Shown one piece after another: positions 1-10,055 of a stretch of DNA of 64,000 nucleotides. Each line of letters starts with the position of its first letter. Within the stretch, counting starts at the first letter, position 1. Origin of the DNA: Siderastrea siderea (Eukaryota > Cnidaria > Anthozoa > Scleractinia > Rhizangiidae); the NCBI GenBank assembly GCA_964030785.1, contig OZ034977.1:34229052-34293051 (forward strand). Reading direction: 5' to 3'. Both the position numbers and the translations under genes were made by a program. Under the pieces are notes generated by a model. It did no database searches. It worked only from the letters and a program-made list of their open reading frames with translations, and had not been told where the DNA came from.

Positions 1-1
1 C

Positions 2-640
2 CGAGAGGAATTTGAAGAGCCCAAAGATTCGAAATGTCGCCGCCTTGCTTCCGAGTTAAGTGCAATGGTGCAAGATCCTTCGGAGTCAACTGATCAATTT
101 GCTTTCAAGTACAAGAATGTTTTACACAAACTGGATAAATTGGGGGAAAATCTCAGTAAAGCTTGTCCCACTTACGTTACCTCGCAATTCATTTCAAAGT
201 TGCAGCCGCACATTGCTCAGCACATCGTTTTGCAGGCGGATCAGATTACTCGTCTGGATACTGAGCCATTGAAGCTGCTCGTCGAATTGAACAATCGTTC
301 TCCGCTAAGACTCCTGCATCTCAGTCATTAACTTCAACCTCACCTGGTTCAACCTCCACCTCCACTCTTGCAGATTGGAAACCTTCGCGTTCAGCCCTAG
401 TTACTACGCCTACTCGATTTAATTCACCCCGTGGATCTCATCAACAGCAACAAAACTCCTGCTGGATATGTGGTGACACAAACCACATCTCACGTGATTG
501 CACAAAGCGTACAAAGCGACCTACCAAGAAAACTCCTGAAGTCTGTCGAAATTTTAACAAGTTCATTTCAGCTAACTGTGAGCAAGCCAACAACAAATGT
601 TCTGCGGGCAGATTGCACAAATGTTCTAACTGCAACAAAT
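2..640 (+). pseudogene. Gag-like remnant with CCHC zinc knuckle
   Basis: Frame 2 is open from the window edge to a stop at 329-331 and encodes a helical, capsid-like segment. A one-base shift near 300-310 moves the reading to frame 1. That frame carries a serine/threonine-rich linker and, from 460, a retroviral-type knuckle of form C-x2-C-x4-H-x4-C (CWICGDTNHISRDC). A second cysteine cluster (CSNCNKLGC) follows near 622-648, where the frame shifts again into the protease region. The protein would bind element RNA and build the particle. Both shifts mean it is not expressed as one chain. Confidence 0.65.
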
Positions 641-644
641 TGGG

Positions 645-1226
645 ATGTATAAAGCTGTTCGTCACAAAGAGACACCCCCTCAATCTCTGGTCGCTGGTCT
701 TCAGTCTACAGATAAACCAAGTGATGAAATTGCACCCGTGGGTCAAGACACTGCCATCTTTGGCCTGCCAGCTGTTACCAACCCTGCTGGATCACTCAAG
801 GAACGTCACATCCTCTGGACCCCTGTCATCTCTGCTGGTGAAAAACTTCCACTACCCCTTGACAGTTGCTGCTCCGTATCTCTTGTCAGTCGCTCCCACG
901 CTGACCTTGTTGCTTCAAAAATTCCAAAGCTAAAGTACCAGTCTCTTGAGAATCCTATTACTGTATCTGTTGCTGATTCACAGTCTCAGTTGAAAGCCAC
1001 TGGCACAATGGAAATTCCAATCCAATGGAACAATGGAAAAGAAAGCACCTTTCAAATGCTCGTAGTACCTGGTCTCTCTTGGTCCGTGTTGTTCGGTGAG
1101 AATCATTTACACGCCACTCAGGCCTTGGTGGATCATGCTGAGCCTAGCATCCACTTTCGACACCCCAGCATGTCATTCAAAATTGCCTGCTCTCTCCAGA
1201 ACCCATTGACAGAAGCGCATGGTTGA
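645..1226 (+). pseudogene. Retropepsin-like aspartic protease region
   Basis: This 193-residue frame contains a retropepsin-like start, LPLDSCCSVSLVS, where the usual active-site triplet D-S/T-G is D-S-C, followed by beta-strand-rich sequence ending in a flap-like VVPGLSWSVLFGENHL. Proteases of this class cut the Gag-Pol polyprotein. The Gly-to-Cys replacement may be real to the family or a decay mutation. The frame ends at a TGA (1224-1226), but the same frame is open again afterwards and joins the integrase-tail frame, so the TGA is probably a nonsense change. Confidence 0.6.
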
Positions 1227-1358
1227 AGCAGTGACACCCATGCTGGTGTCACTTGTCTGCTTACTGGTCCCTCATTTCCAGGCTATTCTCCAGGAAATTC
1301 TCAGCTAAATCGTGGACTGAACTTTGTCTCTGTCTGCCTTACCATTGGAACTTCACTC

Positions 1359-2390
1359 ATGGCTTTTTCACCCGCTGACATATGGGTCGATGGTCAAGAC
1401 ATACAGCCTGGTGTCAAAGTTTCAAGTGGCCCGTTCCACATGACTGCTGCCACAGACCAACTGGTTCCAGCCAAGTCATGCCATGCATCAGTTGTTAACA
1501 TCCCAGAAACTTCATCTGAATCCAGTTTTGTCCAACACATGTCAGATCCTCAGCCTGTGTACGCTCACAACACCTCTTCAATACCTGGAACAGATCACAT
1601 CACTCCTTTCTTCCTGATGTTTGGAAGACATGCACCTTCTCCTGAAGTACTTTCCTATGATTTGCCTCCTGCACCTCTCTCCCAGTCTTCCTATGCCAAA
1701 GAGCTCATTAAAAGATCCATTGAAGCAAGGAAAAACTTTGACAGAATCAAAGCTGACCTTAAGAGAAGCCAACGAGAGTATTATGACATGAACTCCAGAG
1801 ATCTTCACATACCTGATGGTAAACGAGTTTTTGTCCGACTTCCTCTGCCAAGCTCAACTCCAAAAGGAGCAGCTACCCGCTTCCTAAGGAAATACGATGG
1901 TTCTTTTCTAGTTGTTGGTCACATTCGTGGTCGCCAAGATCTGCTACGATTACGTCATATGACCACTGGCAAAGAACTCAAAGCAGTTAACATTGAAAAA
2001 ATTGTTGTAGTTCCTGATGGTGACCCACATGCTGACATTCGTCCTGATGATGACGCAGAGCAACTCAGGGACAATACTCCAACATCAGTACAAGGATCTA
2101 ATGAACTTTCACATCAAGCTAGTCATAATAGCATATGTCCTGAATTAGCTAAGGTTGCTTTTGCTTTCGGACAGTATCTTAGGACCTTACCAAAACCTCA
2201 GTGCTATGCTTCTGAGGCTTGTAAAGTTGTTTATCAGAGCTTTCCAGATGCTAGAGACATTCTTAACCGCCATGGTAAACTCAAAGGACTTGTTGCAAAA
2301 TGCCCTTATTTAACACTGAACGGTGGACCGCATGGGGGTACATACCTCCTCACCTTGGACATGGGGCTTTTCCAGGAACTTAACAAGTAA
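1359..2390 (+). CDS. Integrase C-terminal tail plus extra C-terminal domain
   Basis: The 343-residue frame starts in linker sequence and becomes a gypsy-type integrase tail at about residue 75 (HITPFFLMFGRHAPSPEV). A helix with repeated basic residues (IEARKNFDRIKADLKRSQREYYD) follows, cut here into two motifs: IEARKNFDRIK and DLKRSQREYYD. Then comes an SH3-like strand set with GKRVFVRLPLP and RFLRKYDGSFLVVGHI. The catalytic DDE core is missing. After an acidic linker, the last 95 residues form a compact unit with HGKLKGLVAKCPYLTLNGG, which resembles a small winged-helix fold; that is inference from pattern only. It ends 108 bp before the LTR, as expected for a Pol C terminus. Confidence 0.6.
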   Translation: MAFSPADIWVDGQDIQPGVKVSSGPFHMTAATDQLVPAKSCHASVVNIPETSSESSFVQHMSDPQPVYAHNTSSIPGTDHITPFFLMFGRHAPSPEVLSYDLPPAPLSQSSYAKELIKRSIEARKNFDRIKADLKRSQREYYDMNSRDLHIPDGKRVFVRLPLPSSTPKGAATRFLRKYDGSFLVVGHIRGRQDLLRLRHMTTGKELKAVNIEKIVVVPDGDPHADIRPDDDAEQLRDNTPTSVQGSNELSHQASHNSICPELAKVAFAFGQYLRTLPKPQCYASEACKVVYQSFPDARDILNRHGKLKGLVAKCPYLTLNGGPHGGTYLLTLDMGLFQELNK

Positions 2391-2498
2391 CACTCCCAAG
2401 AAGGGGTGGACTCATAAGCTACCATTCGTTTTCCTTGATGTATTAGACTTTCTGTTTTGTTGAGTTTCTAAGCGTTTTAAACCCAAGAAGGGGTGGAC

Positions 2499-2648
2499 TG
2501 TAGTAGGACACTTTGTGTGTTATTATATAGCGTGCCGCGAGTCAGAACTGGTTCGAACCGGTTCGAGTGGAGTTCGGAGAAAAAGAAGAAACACATGCAG
2601 TTGTTGTTGAATCTTGTCTTGTCTTTTGAGTTCAAATTCCCTACTACA
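2499..2648 (+). repeat. 3' LTR, about 150 bp
   Basis: It begins TGTAGTAGGACAC and ends CCCTACTACA, giving a 9-bp terminal inverted repeat with TG/CA ends. A polypurine tract (AAGAAGGGGTGGAC) abuts the start at 2486-2498, and a second copy of that tract lies at 2398-2411. A TATA-like stretch (TATTATATAG) follows near 2521, and a palindrome GGTTCGAACC lies near 2550. At 150 bp it is short for an LTR. Confidence 0.75.
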
Positions 2649-3541
2649 AGCTTAACTGCAGCGTTTCATTGTCGTAACGTTCTCCTCTGCCCTGATCTTT
2701 GTAGACTGAATACTCTTCATTTTGAGTAAAGGTGGTGAAGAGTACACGCTATTCTCTTGACAGTCTGTCAAGTGAGCTCTCTCCCTTTGAAGAAGTAAAA
2801 TTCAGTTCAGGATAGTACTAGAAGTCGACTGAGGTTCTTTCGTGTGAAAATATTTAATTGCACAGCCCTAAGCAAACAAACATGTGAATTAAGCGTGTAC
2901 CATACCTTCCACCACCGCATCTCTCGTGGACTGCACTGAAAGGCTCCACCCGATGTGAGGTACCTTTTGCGATTTCTTTGAGGGTTGCCGAAATGCACTT
3001 TAAACTGAAAGAGGTAGCTAAGACTAAGTACTAATAATGTTTGCAAGATTTTGGCCTCCGAGCGACTATTGGACTTGTACAAGTTGAAGTTTTGGGCGTT
3101 TACATGAGCAACTTGCGATCATTTTTGTGTGTGCGTGTCTGTGTGAACCAGAAAGTTAAAAGATATAATAACAATAATAATGAGGCGCATGGCGTAGGGG
3201 AAATAATATCTTACACCTGTGTTCAATGACACCCATACCCAGTCGGAAGGGCGGTCTGTTTTGTTGAGTTTGAATTTCCGGTTTGGCTTACTTTTAAGTA
3301 CTCTCGAGCTCGTATGGCGCAACGATATGCACCGAACAGTTGACTAGTCAGATTGTATTCCTGGCTTTTCGTCACATAATTTTAAAAAAAAATTGAGATT
3401 TGATTCACAACAGTGGTGGAATCAGTGGTCTGTTCTCCATTTTTTCGCGCTTCTTTTTTATTGACTTTCGACCAGCCTCTTCGGTGCTGTATGTTTCAGT
3501 CTGGAAGTCAATCAAAAGCACAAATTACATTATTGTTATTA
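2649..3541. other. Intergenic, no gene recognised
   Basis: Only short, unconvincing open frames are present. A short CAA/TAA-rich low-complexity run lies near 3165-3182. No RNA gene or clear repeat boundary was seen. Confidence 0.6.
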
Positions 3542-3823
3542 AAGCAGTTTTCAATTGAGTGTCGAATGTAAATCGCGTTTTGCTTTGGTTTTGCTTTACT
3601 TCACTCTGTGATTGGTTAAAAAATCTCGCGCCACTTTCTCGACCAATCAGAAGTAAAACTCAAACCAATCCCGACTCGCTCGCACGCGTTTTCCCGCGCT
3701 TGGCGCCGGTTACATGTATTTGCTTCGAGTTCTGATTGGTTCATTGGGTAATTTGTGTTTGTTGTGATTGGCTGGGGTAATTACTTTGGTTTTGGTTTTA
3801 CGACACTCATTTGAAAAGCGCTC
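3542..3823. mobile_element. TA-flanked MITE, family A copy 1
   Basis: It matches the copy at 14000-14281 over its full 282 bp. The ends are inverted repeats of about 23 bp (AAGCAGTTTTCAATTGAGTG at the left, CACTCATTTGAAAAGCGCTC at the right), flanked by TA on both sides. This fits a non-autonomous Tc1/mariner-type element. The body carries several CCAAT-box cores (ATTGG or CCAAT) in both orientations. It encodes no transposase. Confidence 0.8.
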
Positions 3824-5205
3824 TATCATACAAAGGGTAACTAGCGTTAACCACCCGCAGAAAAAAATATTGGTTAAAAATGCATACAATACTCTTTTTC
3901 CACAAAACACATAACCAAAGAAACAGCGGCAAACACGAGATCTCGTCCGTGGCTCGGTTATTCATTTTTATCACCTTTTCTTGTCAATCCATTCAAAGTC
4001 TTCAAATCTTTTATTCTTATTTCCGTTGTAAGCCCGGCTCGCTCAGCGTGCAAAGAAGTGCGCTTGCAAAAGAGTCAACAAGATGGGCAATTGCTAGGCA
4101 CCAAAATTGGGAAAGAGTTGAGACGAAAGCAAAGTCCTTGGACTATATTAAGTCCCACAAATGTTGATATAGACCTTTGTTCTTAAAATAGCCAAGATTC
4201 TCTAGTTAAAAAAAAAAAATTCTTTGGGCTTTTTTTAAAGTTTTATTCATCAAACGAGGAAGGAAAAAAGAGAACAAAAACTTTTCTGGTCTATTCTAAA
4301 TTTGTTCAAATATGAATTCCGCTTCCTCTGAAAAACAAAAGGGCGCAAGATTCAATAGTGAAAGATTGGTTTTCATATTAAATCACAAGCCTGCTTACAG
4401 GGTTCGGAGAGACAAGGTGTCCGATATCGAAGAATTTATATAGGATTTTTGTTTTGGAAAAGGACCAGAAACTCAAAATGAAGTAGAATCAATTTAGTTT
4501 TAAACTGTTCTCCTGTGTAACTCTTAGGTTGACTTGTGAACAATTTCAGCCGATATTGATCGCAGGGTCTTAAATATCGCCAAGAGGATCCGTAAGGGAA
4601 TAAGACCGGAAAACCCCAGTTTAAATCTAAATAAAATGAAACAATATTTGCGTGGCTTGCTTCCTTTGCGAGAGTCCTGTTGGTATGGCGGGGTGTGTTG
4701 TGCGGCAAACGCCACTCCGTCTTTTTCTTCCATCTATATTTCTGTCGCAGTCTGTAACAGTCAGACAAAACCTGTATGCTGGAGAAAAACTAGTTTCACT
4801 GTTACTTCAAAGGTCGCACAAGGGTTCACTTAATTTTTTTTATGAGTTGTCAGACGATTGGTTCGTAGAAATATTTTGTTTAGGTTATTTTCTGGTAAGC
4901 GAAAAACTCGGTTTGCGGAGGCTCCGTTCTGTGGAATAGTCTTCCGCAAACTCCTGGGGGGTCTTCCAAAGAGGGATGCAGACACTGTTTTCTTCATTGG
5001 ACACCTAAATAACAATCATGTAAATGAGTAATATTTTATTGTATTTAATACATTTCTACTTTTGACTAAATGACTTTCAATGAACAACTTATAAATTGTC
5101 TGTGAACCCCTTTTGGCCAGGATTAGGGGTGGGGAACTTGAACATTTATAACAAGTTAACGCTACTAAACTTTGTGACTTTTGCTGTACAAAACGTATCT
5201 GAAAC
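3824..5205. other. Intergenic and upstream region of BTB gene 1
   Basis: No gene was recognised. Short open frames near 4436-4939 occur on both strands and lack codon or domain signals. The promoter of the BTB gene should lie at the right-hand end, but no clear TATA box is visible. Confidence 0.5.
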
Positions 5206-5898
5206 ATGGCAGCTGCGAACACTTCTGCTATTTCCACGTGTAAATCAGAACCCAACTTTTCTCAACCTTGGAACATGAGTGACGTAGTACTTGTCGTCGA
5301 AGACAAGCGTTTTCATGTTCATCGCTGCATTTTATCGATGTGTTCTCCTGTTTTCGACAGAATGCTTTTGCCTGACTTCAAACAAAAAAGGGAATCGAAA
5401 ATTGTACTCTCTGGGAAAAGGGCGGAAGAAATAGAAGATTTACTTCGCGCCATCTACCCTTATGTTGAACACCGTATTTGCAAAGCAAACTGCCACTCTT
5501 TGACAGAACTATCTTGTGAGTACCAAATGGATAGATTAAAAGCTCGCTGCGAGAGTTATTTCTTGTTACAGAGTATGGTAAATGACGAAGAACTGGAATT
5601 TGTTGTCGTTGCTCAGAGATATCAGTTGAGCGATGAACTGATTCACCTCTGCATGGCAAGATTTGTTTCCCAGGACACTGACTGGGAATCGCTCAAGAAA
5701 AATGAACTCTTTTCTCAGTTAGAGCCAAGATATGCTCAGCAGCTTGCAGAGGAGAGAGTCAAGTACCTCGAGAAAAGTCTGGCGTCCTGTAAATCAACTA
5801 TTGAAATTTTGAAAATGAAAAAGAATGATAGGGAAGACGATGATCATGGCGCCCGGACTGAAGCATCTAATGACGAAAGACACATAGACAACATTTGA
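5206..5898 (+). CDS. BTB/POZ domain protein, paralogue 1
   Basis: An intronless frame of 230 residues. A BTB/POZ domain runs from about residue 25 to 120 (SDVVLVVEDKRFHVHRCILS, then SPVFDRML and the helix YQMDRLKARCESYF). A BACK-like helical stretch follows to about 185, then a charged coiled coil (ERVKYLEKSLASCKSTIEIL) and an acidic tail. BTB proteins dimerise and often serve as Cullin-3 substrate adaptors; no substrate-binding MATH or Kelch domain is present, so the partner is unknown. The start ATG sits in a good context (AACATGGCA) that is shared with the second copy. Paralogue 2 lies 5.6 kb downstream in the same orientation and is close in sequence through the BTB and coiled coil but differs at the C terminus. 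This fits a local duplication later separated by a LINE. Confidence 0.85.
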   Translation: MAAANTSAISTCKSEPNFSQPWNMSDVVLVVEDKRFHVHRCILSMCSPVFDRMLLPDFKQKRESKIVLSGKRAEEIEDLLRAIYPYVEHRICKANCHSLTELSCEYQMDRLKARCESYFLLQSMVNDEELEFVVVAQRYQLSDELIHLCMARFVSQDTDWESLKKNELFSQLEPRYAQQLAEERVKYLEKSLASCKSTIEILKMKKNDREDDDHGARTEASNDERHIDNI

Positions 5899-6085
5899 TG
5901 TGTTAAGTTAATTAACGTTAACGACTGTTTGTTGTTATTTATTTGTTTATCTTTTATTGCTCGTAACAAGAAATCCTATACAAGTTCTCGTATCTTTGCT
6001 GTCAAGTTTGAACTGGTTTCCCTCTTCAAATACTTCCATGTCTAAATAGTGAAAAGGATAAGCACTAAATTGTTATTCACCAAAA

Positions 6086-6091
6086 AATAAA
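6086..6091 (+). terminator. Possible poly(A) signal of BTB gene 1
   Basis: AATAAA lies 188 bp after the BTB stop codon, within an A-rich stretch. This is the nearest canonical signal; use is not shown. Confidence 0.35.
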
Positions 6092-6285
6092 ATAATAGAG
6101 ACATGTTTGAGCTATTTAAGGACGTGCCAATCTCCCTTCATCTTTGTTCTTAAAAGAGCTCGAGATTCAAAGGGAACAAAAGGAATTTTAAAGACTTTTG
6201 TTCCTGGGCCATCGTAGCTTGATCAAAAATAAAACACAAACAGCGGTAATAAACATTATAAACGTACGCATTTTTATATAAACTT

Positions 6286-6674
6286 GACGTTTCGTATGCT
6301 AGTCAGCATACATTTTCAAAAGTGACCGTTACAATTTTGACAAACCTTTTATATAATAGTGATAAGGGGTCTGGAACCAAGATTAAGAAAACAATCTTAA
6401 CAGTGAATCTATAAAAAGCTACAGCTAATTAATAAAGTATCAGTTTCTCACTGCTGACGTTGACATTAAAAGCTGGCTTCAGTTCTTGGATCAACAATGT
6501 TTCTTTGATTTTGCAGTGGTAATCAGTTTTGCCCGATGCTAAAATGTCAAAATGATCCCACTTGATGTTGTGTCCGGTGGTTTTGACATGGTCTGCAATG
6601 GCAATTTTTGGATTTCTCCCCCAATGCGTTATGTACCAAAAACGGCCAAGGGAAGAAAAAGAGCCAGGAAGCAA
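6286..6674 (-). mobile_element. Penelope-like element remnant, 3' end
   Basis: The minus-strand frame from 6674 to 6429 encodes the C-terminal part of a GIY-YIG-type endonuclease as found in Penelope-like elements (HVKTTGHNIKWDHFDIL, then KIKETLLIQELKPAFNVN). Downstream on the same strand is a hairpin, GTATGC-TGACTA-GCATAC (6294-6311), followed by GAAACGTC (6286-6293). That ending is shared with the Penelope-type fragment at 42088-42115. No reverse transcriptase part was found, so this is a 5'-truncated copy. Confidence 0.6.
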
Positions 6675-6853
6675 GGCCTTTGGGCTAATTTAGTCGTACA
6701 AATATAACATATTTTCGTCAAATGAACGAAAAAGAAAAAAGGAATTTCAATTTAATTTCAGTTTTCCCCTGTAAAAATCGCTTTACTCTGGTTAAAGGGA
6801 CCCGGGTTCTGTCAAGCAAGGTATTTGGACATGAGCCTGATTTGGGGATTTGG

Positions 6854-6997
6854 GGTTATACCTCGGTGTAAGAACCTGTGAAACTCACGGATGACGTAAA
6901 ACAAAGGAAACAAAAACATTTTAAACAATACTGTACAGCAAAACAAAAGCAAGCAAACAAAGAAAATCTTGTCAGGTTCTTACACCGAGGCAAACCC
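6854..6997. mobile_element. Short element with 18-bp perfect inverted repeats
   Basis: CCTCGGTGTAAGAACCTG (6861-6878) recurs exactly inverted at 6973-6990, and the match extends imperfectly outward (GGGTT.. and ..AAACCC). The interior is A-rich and non-coding. It fits a MITE of about 140 bp. Confidence 0.55.
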
Positions 6998-7504
6998 TGA
7001 TTTGGACAATATCGTCGAGGGGGTGTCTTTTTTAGATGGCAATACTTCTAGAAAATCCTAGCTTAAGAAAGGTATAAATAAAAAAGAAACAAGTATTTGT
7101 CAGCTGAGTTTAAGATCTCCATGCGTAACTTTTATGCTCGAACAATTTGAGCCTATGTTGAGCTCCCTTACACTATCTTATCCTTACCCTGACAAAGTGG
7201 TTGACAGTCCAGACGAAACTCGTAGGAAAATCTAATCTAGTTTCAAAACTCAAATTTTGCGAAAGTATATTTTTCAGTGAAGTGTCATGCGATTGGCTCC
7301 CGGGAATGTTTTATTGGGAAGAGCGTACTCGTCCACTTTAATTTGTCATCACCTCCGTTGTCAGTATATCTATTTATTTGTCTGCTTGGATACGGGTTTG
7401 TTACATTCGTCAAGACTGGTGTAACTGGTCACAAGACGTGCATCAATGCACAAGTTACACGAAAACCTTCAAGTTTCGTGATATTTTCCACGATCAGGTA
7501 ATAA

Positions 7505-10055
7505 TAATATTAGATAAGTTCTAAATCGATCTCTAAACGCGGCATGGGTTTTCAAAGGGGACAATGTCGATCACCTTGGAGCCCAGTTTAAAATCAAGAC
7601 CATACTTAAGAGAGAGCGAATAGCTCGCTATGTTTATAACTTCAAGAAGGCTGACTTTGAAGGTCTCAAGCAATTTCTCTCAGTTACGAAGCTGGACATA
7701 GGATTTGTTGAGAATGACTTTGATCAAACCTGGGAAAGTTGGCGTGATTTATTCCTAAATGCAGTAGATTCCCACATTCCAAAAATACGACTCAAAGACG
7801 CTAAATCTCCGAAATGGATTGACAGTGAAATTATCAAAATGTCAAGACAAAAAGATCGATTACGGAGGAGAGCTAAACGATCCAATTCAGCAGCACATTG
7901 GGATGCATATAAGTTACTACGGAAACAAATAAAAACCGCCACCAAACGAAAATATCGGGAATTTCTGATGAACTTGCAGTCGGAGCTTAAAGACAACCCT
8001 AAAAGATTCTGGTCATTTTATGGAGCTAAAACCAAGTCACCTAGGATACTTAAAGTGGTTAGTTTGAACAATCATAAAGCTTCTGCACCGAAAGCCAAAG
8101 CTGATTTATTTAATCGTTTCTTCGCCTCCGTGTTCCAGAAAACCAATCTACATAATGAGCTTCACATGATTCAAGCAAGCATTGATGAAGTAACAAAGGC
8201 ATTAAAAGCAATCAACCCAAACAAAGCATGTGGACCGGATCAAATCCCAGGGAGAATTCTAAAAGAATGTGCTTTAGAAATCGCGCCTTCACTCATCCGT
8301 TTAATAAAGCTACCTCTACAAACTGGTGAAGTCCCAAAGGACTGGAAAAGAGCTAATATAGTTCCTGTGTTTAAAAAAGGGAAGAAAGATGAGGTTACCA
8401 ACTACAGACCGATTTCGCTACTGAGTCTTGTTTCAAAACTTACTGAACGTTGTGTTTTTGACAAACTTTTTGATTTCATAGCTGATAGGATCCATCCACT
8501 ACAGCATGGATTTGTTAAGGGACGTTCCACCGTAACACAGCTATTGGACACTGTACATCGTTTAACTAAAGCCATCGACCAAGGTTATCAAACTGATGTT
8601 ACATTTTTGGATTTCTCGAAGGCATTTGACTCTGTGTCACATTAACTCTTGATATGTAAATTGGATCAGTACGGCATCAAGGGTCCTCTTCTTCGTTGGT
8701 TTACTAGCTATTTGTATGAACGACAATAGCGTGTGGTTATCGATGGCAAACATTCGAATTGGTTACCAGTAACGTCAGGAATACCACAGGGATCCCTACT
8801 TGGACCCGCTTTGTTTGTCCTGTTCATTAATGACAAGCCTAGCGCAGTGTCGGATAACACCACATTAGCACTTTTTGCGGACGACGCCAAGGGTTTTCGT
8901 ACAATAAGATCGCCCTTGGACTGTGCGCAATTCCAGAGGGATATTGACACCTTAGTAGAGTGGAGCTATGCATGGAAACTGGCATTCAACTTTGACAAGT
9001 GTTCACTCTGCACGGTGACAAAGAAGCGTAATCCAACAATTTACGATTACAAGATGAACAATAAGATCATTAAACGAGTCCTAAGCCAGAAAGATCTCGG
9101 CATCGACATCACCAGCGACGCAAACTTCAAGGAACACATCTATTCTCAAGTTAGCAAAGCCAACAAAATGCTGGGCTTCATACGGCGCACACTAAACAGC
9201 AGAAGTGATCAGTTTCTACCAACTTTTAGATCACTCTACTTGGCTTTTGTTCGCTCTCATCTAGATTATGCATCCGAGATTTGGAGCCCTAAAACCGTAA
9301 CATTGATAAAGATGATAGAAGGGGTACAAAGGCGAGCCACTAGACAGATACTACCAGGACTGAACTATAATGAAAGACTCCAGAAACTTAATCTACTTCC
9401 TCTTGTTTATCGAAGAGAAGTTAAAGACTTGACTACATTTTATAAATTAAAATGTGGATAATATAACGTACCAGTTGATAACTATTTCGAATTTTGTGCT
9501 GACAAAAGACTTAGATCGTACTCAAGCAATAAACTTAAGCTTAATGTATATAGAGCAGAACTTTTCAAAGCTACTTTCTTTAATCGTATACCATATCTAT
9601 GGAACAATTTACCAGATAATATTAGAATAAGCAACCTTGGAATCTCTAGTTTTAAAAAACAATGTGAGGATTACTACAAAAACATAGGTTTTGATCCTGA
9701 CAATCCCAGAGCTACATGGGTGTCATGATGTTCTAACTCTAATTTTTGCTATACACTTTTCAATAATTAATTATTAGATATGGGTATGAGAATTTCAAAT
9801 TTTAAATTATTGCTACATTTCTCTAAGATTTTTCATTATTTTGTTCAATCTTATTACTGTCCTGTAATTTTAAGGTGGACTAGCTCGAATGGTTCGTTAG
9901 TTCCTTTCTAGTCTTCCTCTTTTGCACATATTTAATTTTTTTTTCTGTCATTGTAACTTACTATATACGTACTTTTTATTTATGTAAATCTATATATCTT
10001 GTTTATATTACTTTGTGCAAAGAAAATGGGATAAAATTAAAATTAAAAATAATAT
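7505..10055 (+). mobile_element. CR1/Jockey-group LINE, 5'-truncated
   Basis: The copy contains the end of a linker, a full reverse transcriptase domain and the C-terminal region, then a 3' UTR of about 320 bp ending in an A-rich tail (AAAATTAAAATTAAAAAT near 10032). The endonuclease domain is missing and the left end is approximate. It lies between the two BTB paralogues in the same orientation. Confidence 0.8.
7620..9728 (+). pseudogene. LINE reverse transcriptase with three nonsense codons
   Basis: One frame reads through linker (residues before 7839), fingers (KACGPDQIPGRILKECA), the palm box with VTFLDFSKAFDSV, GIPQGSLLGPALFVLFIND, and the catalytic box LALFADDAK, where most relatives have FADDTK. 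The thumb and C-terminal region follow to a natural stop at 9726-9728. Three in-frame stops break it: TAA after VSH (8643-8645), TAG after ERQ (8727-8729) and TAA after KLKCG (9459-9461). At least the first two look like CAA-to-TAA and CAG-to-TAG changes. No frameshift was noticed, which suggests a fairly recent death. Confidence 0.85.

Larger units (their letters stand above)
1..2648 (+). mobile_element. Ty3/gypsy-like LTR retroelement, 3' part, decayed
   Basis: The order is Gag-like region, CCHC knuckle, retropepsin-like region, integrase C-terminal tail, purine-rich tract, then an LTR with TG...CA ends. The 5' LTR and start of Gag lie outside the window. Reverse transcriptase, RNase H and the integrase catalytic core are absent: the frame passes from the protease region into the integrase tail near 1560. 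Two frameshifts and one in-frame TGA show that it is inactive. The family call rests on the integrase tail motif HITPFFLMFGR and on protease-before-integrase order. Confidence 0.8.

Noticed and set aside
5378..5659. Minus-strand frame of 93 codons
   Set aside because: Antisense to the BTB domain of paralogue 1.
6286..6311. Hammerhead ribozyme in the first Penelope-like remnant
   Set aside because: GAAACGTC is present, but the CUGANGA box is CTGACTA and no stem II forms; only a simple hairpin is supported.
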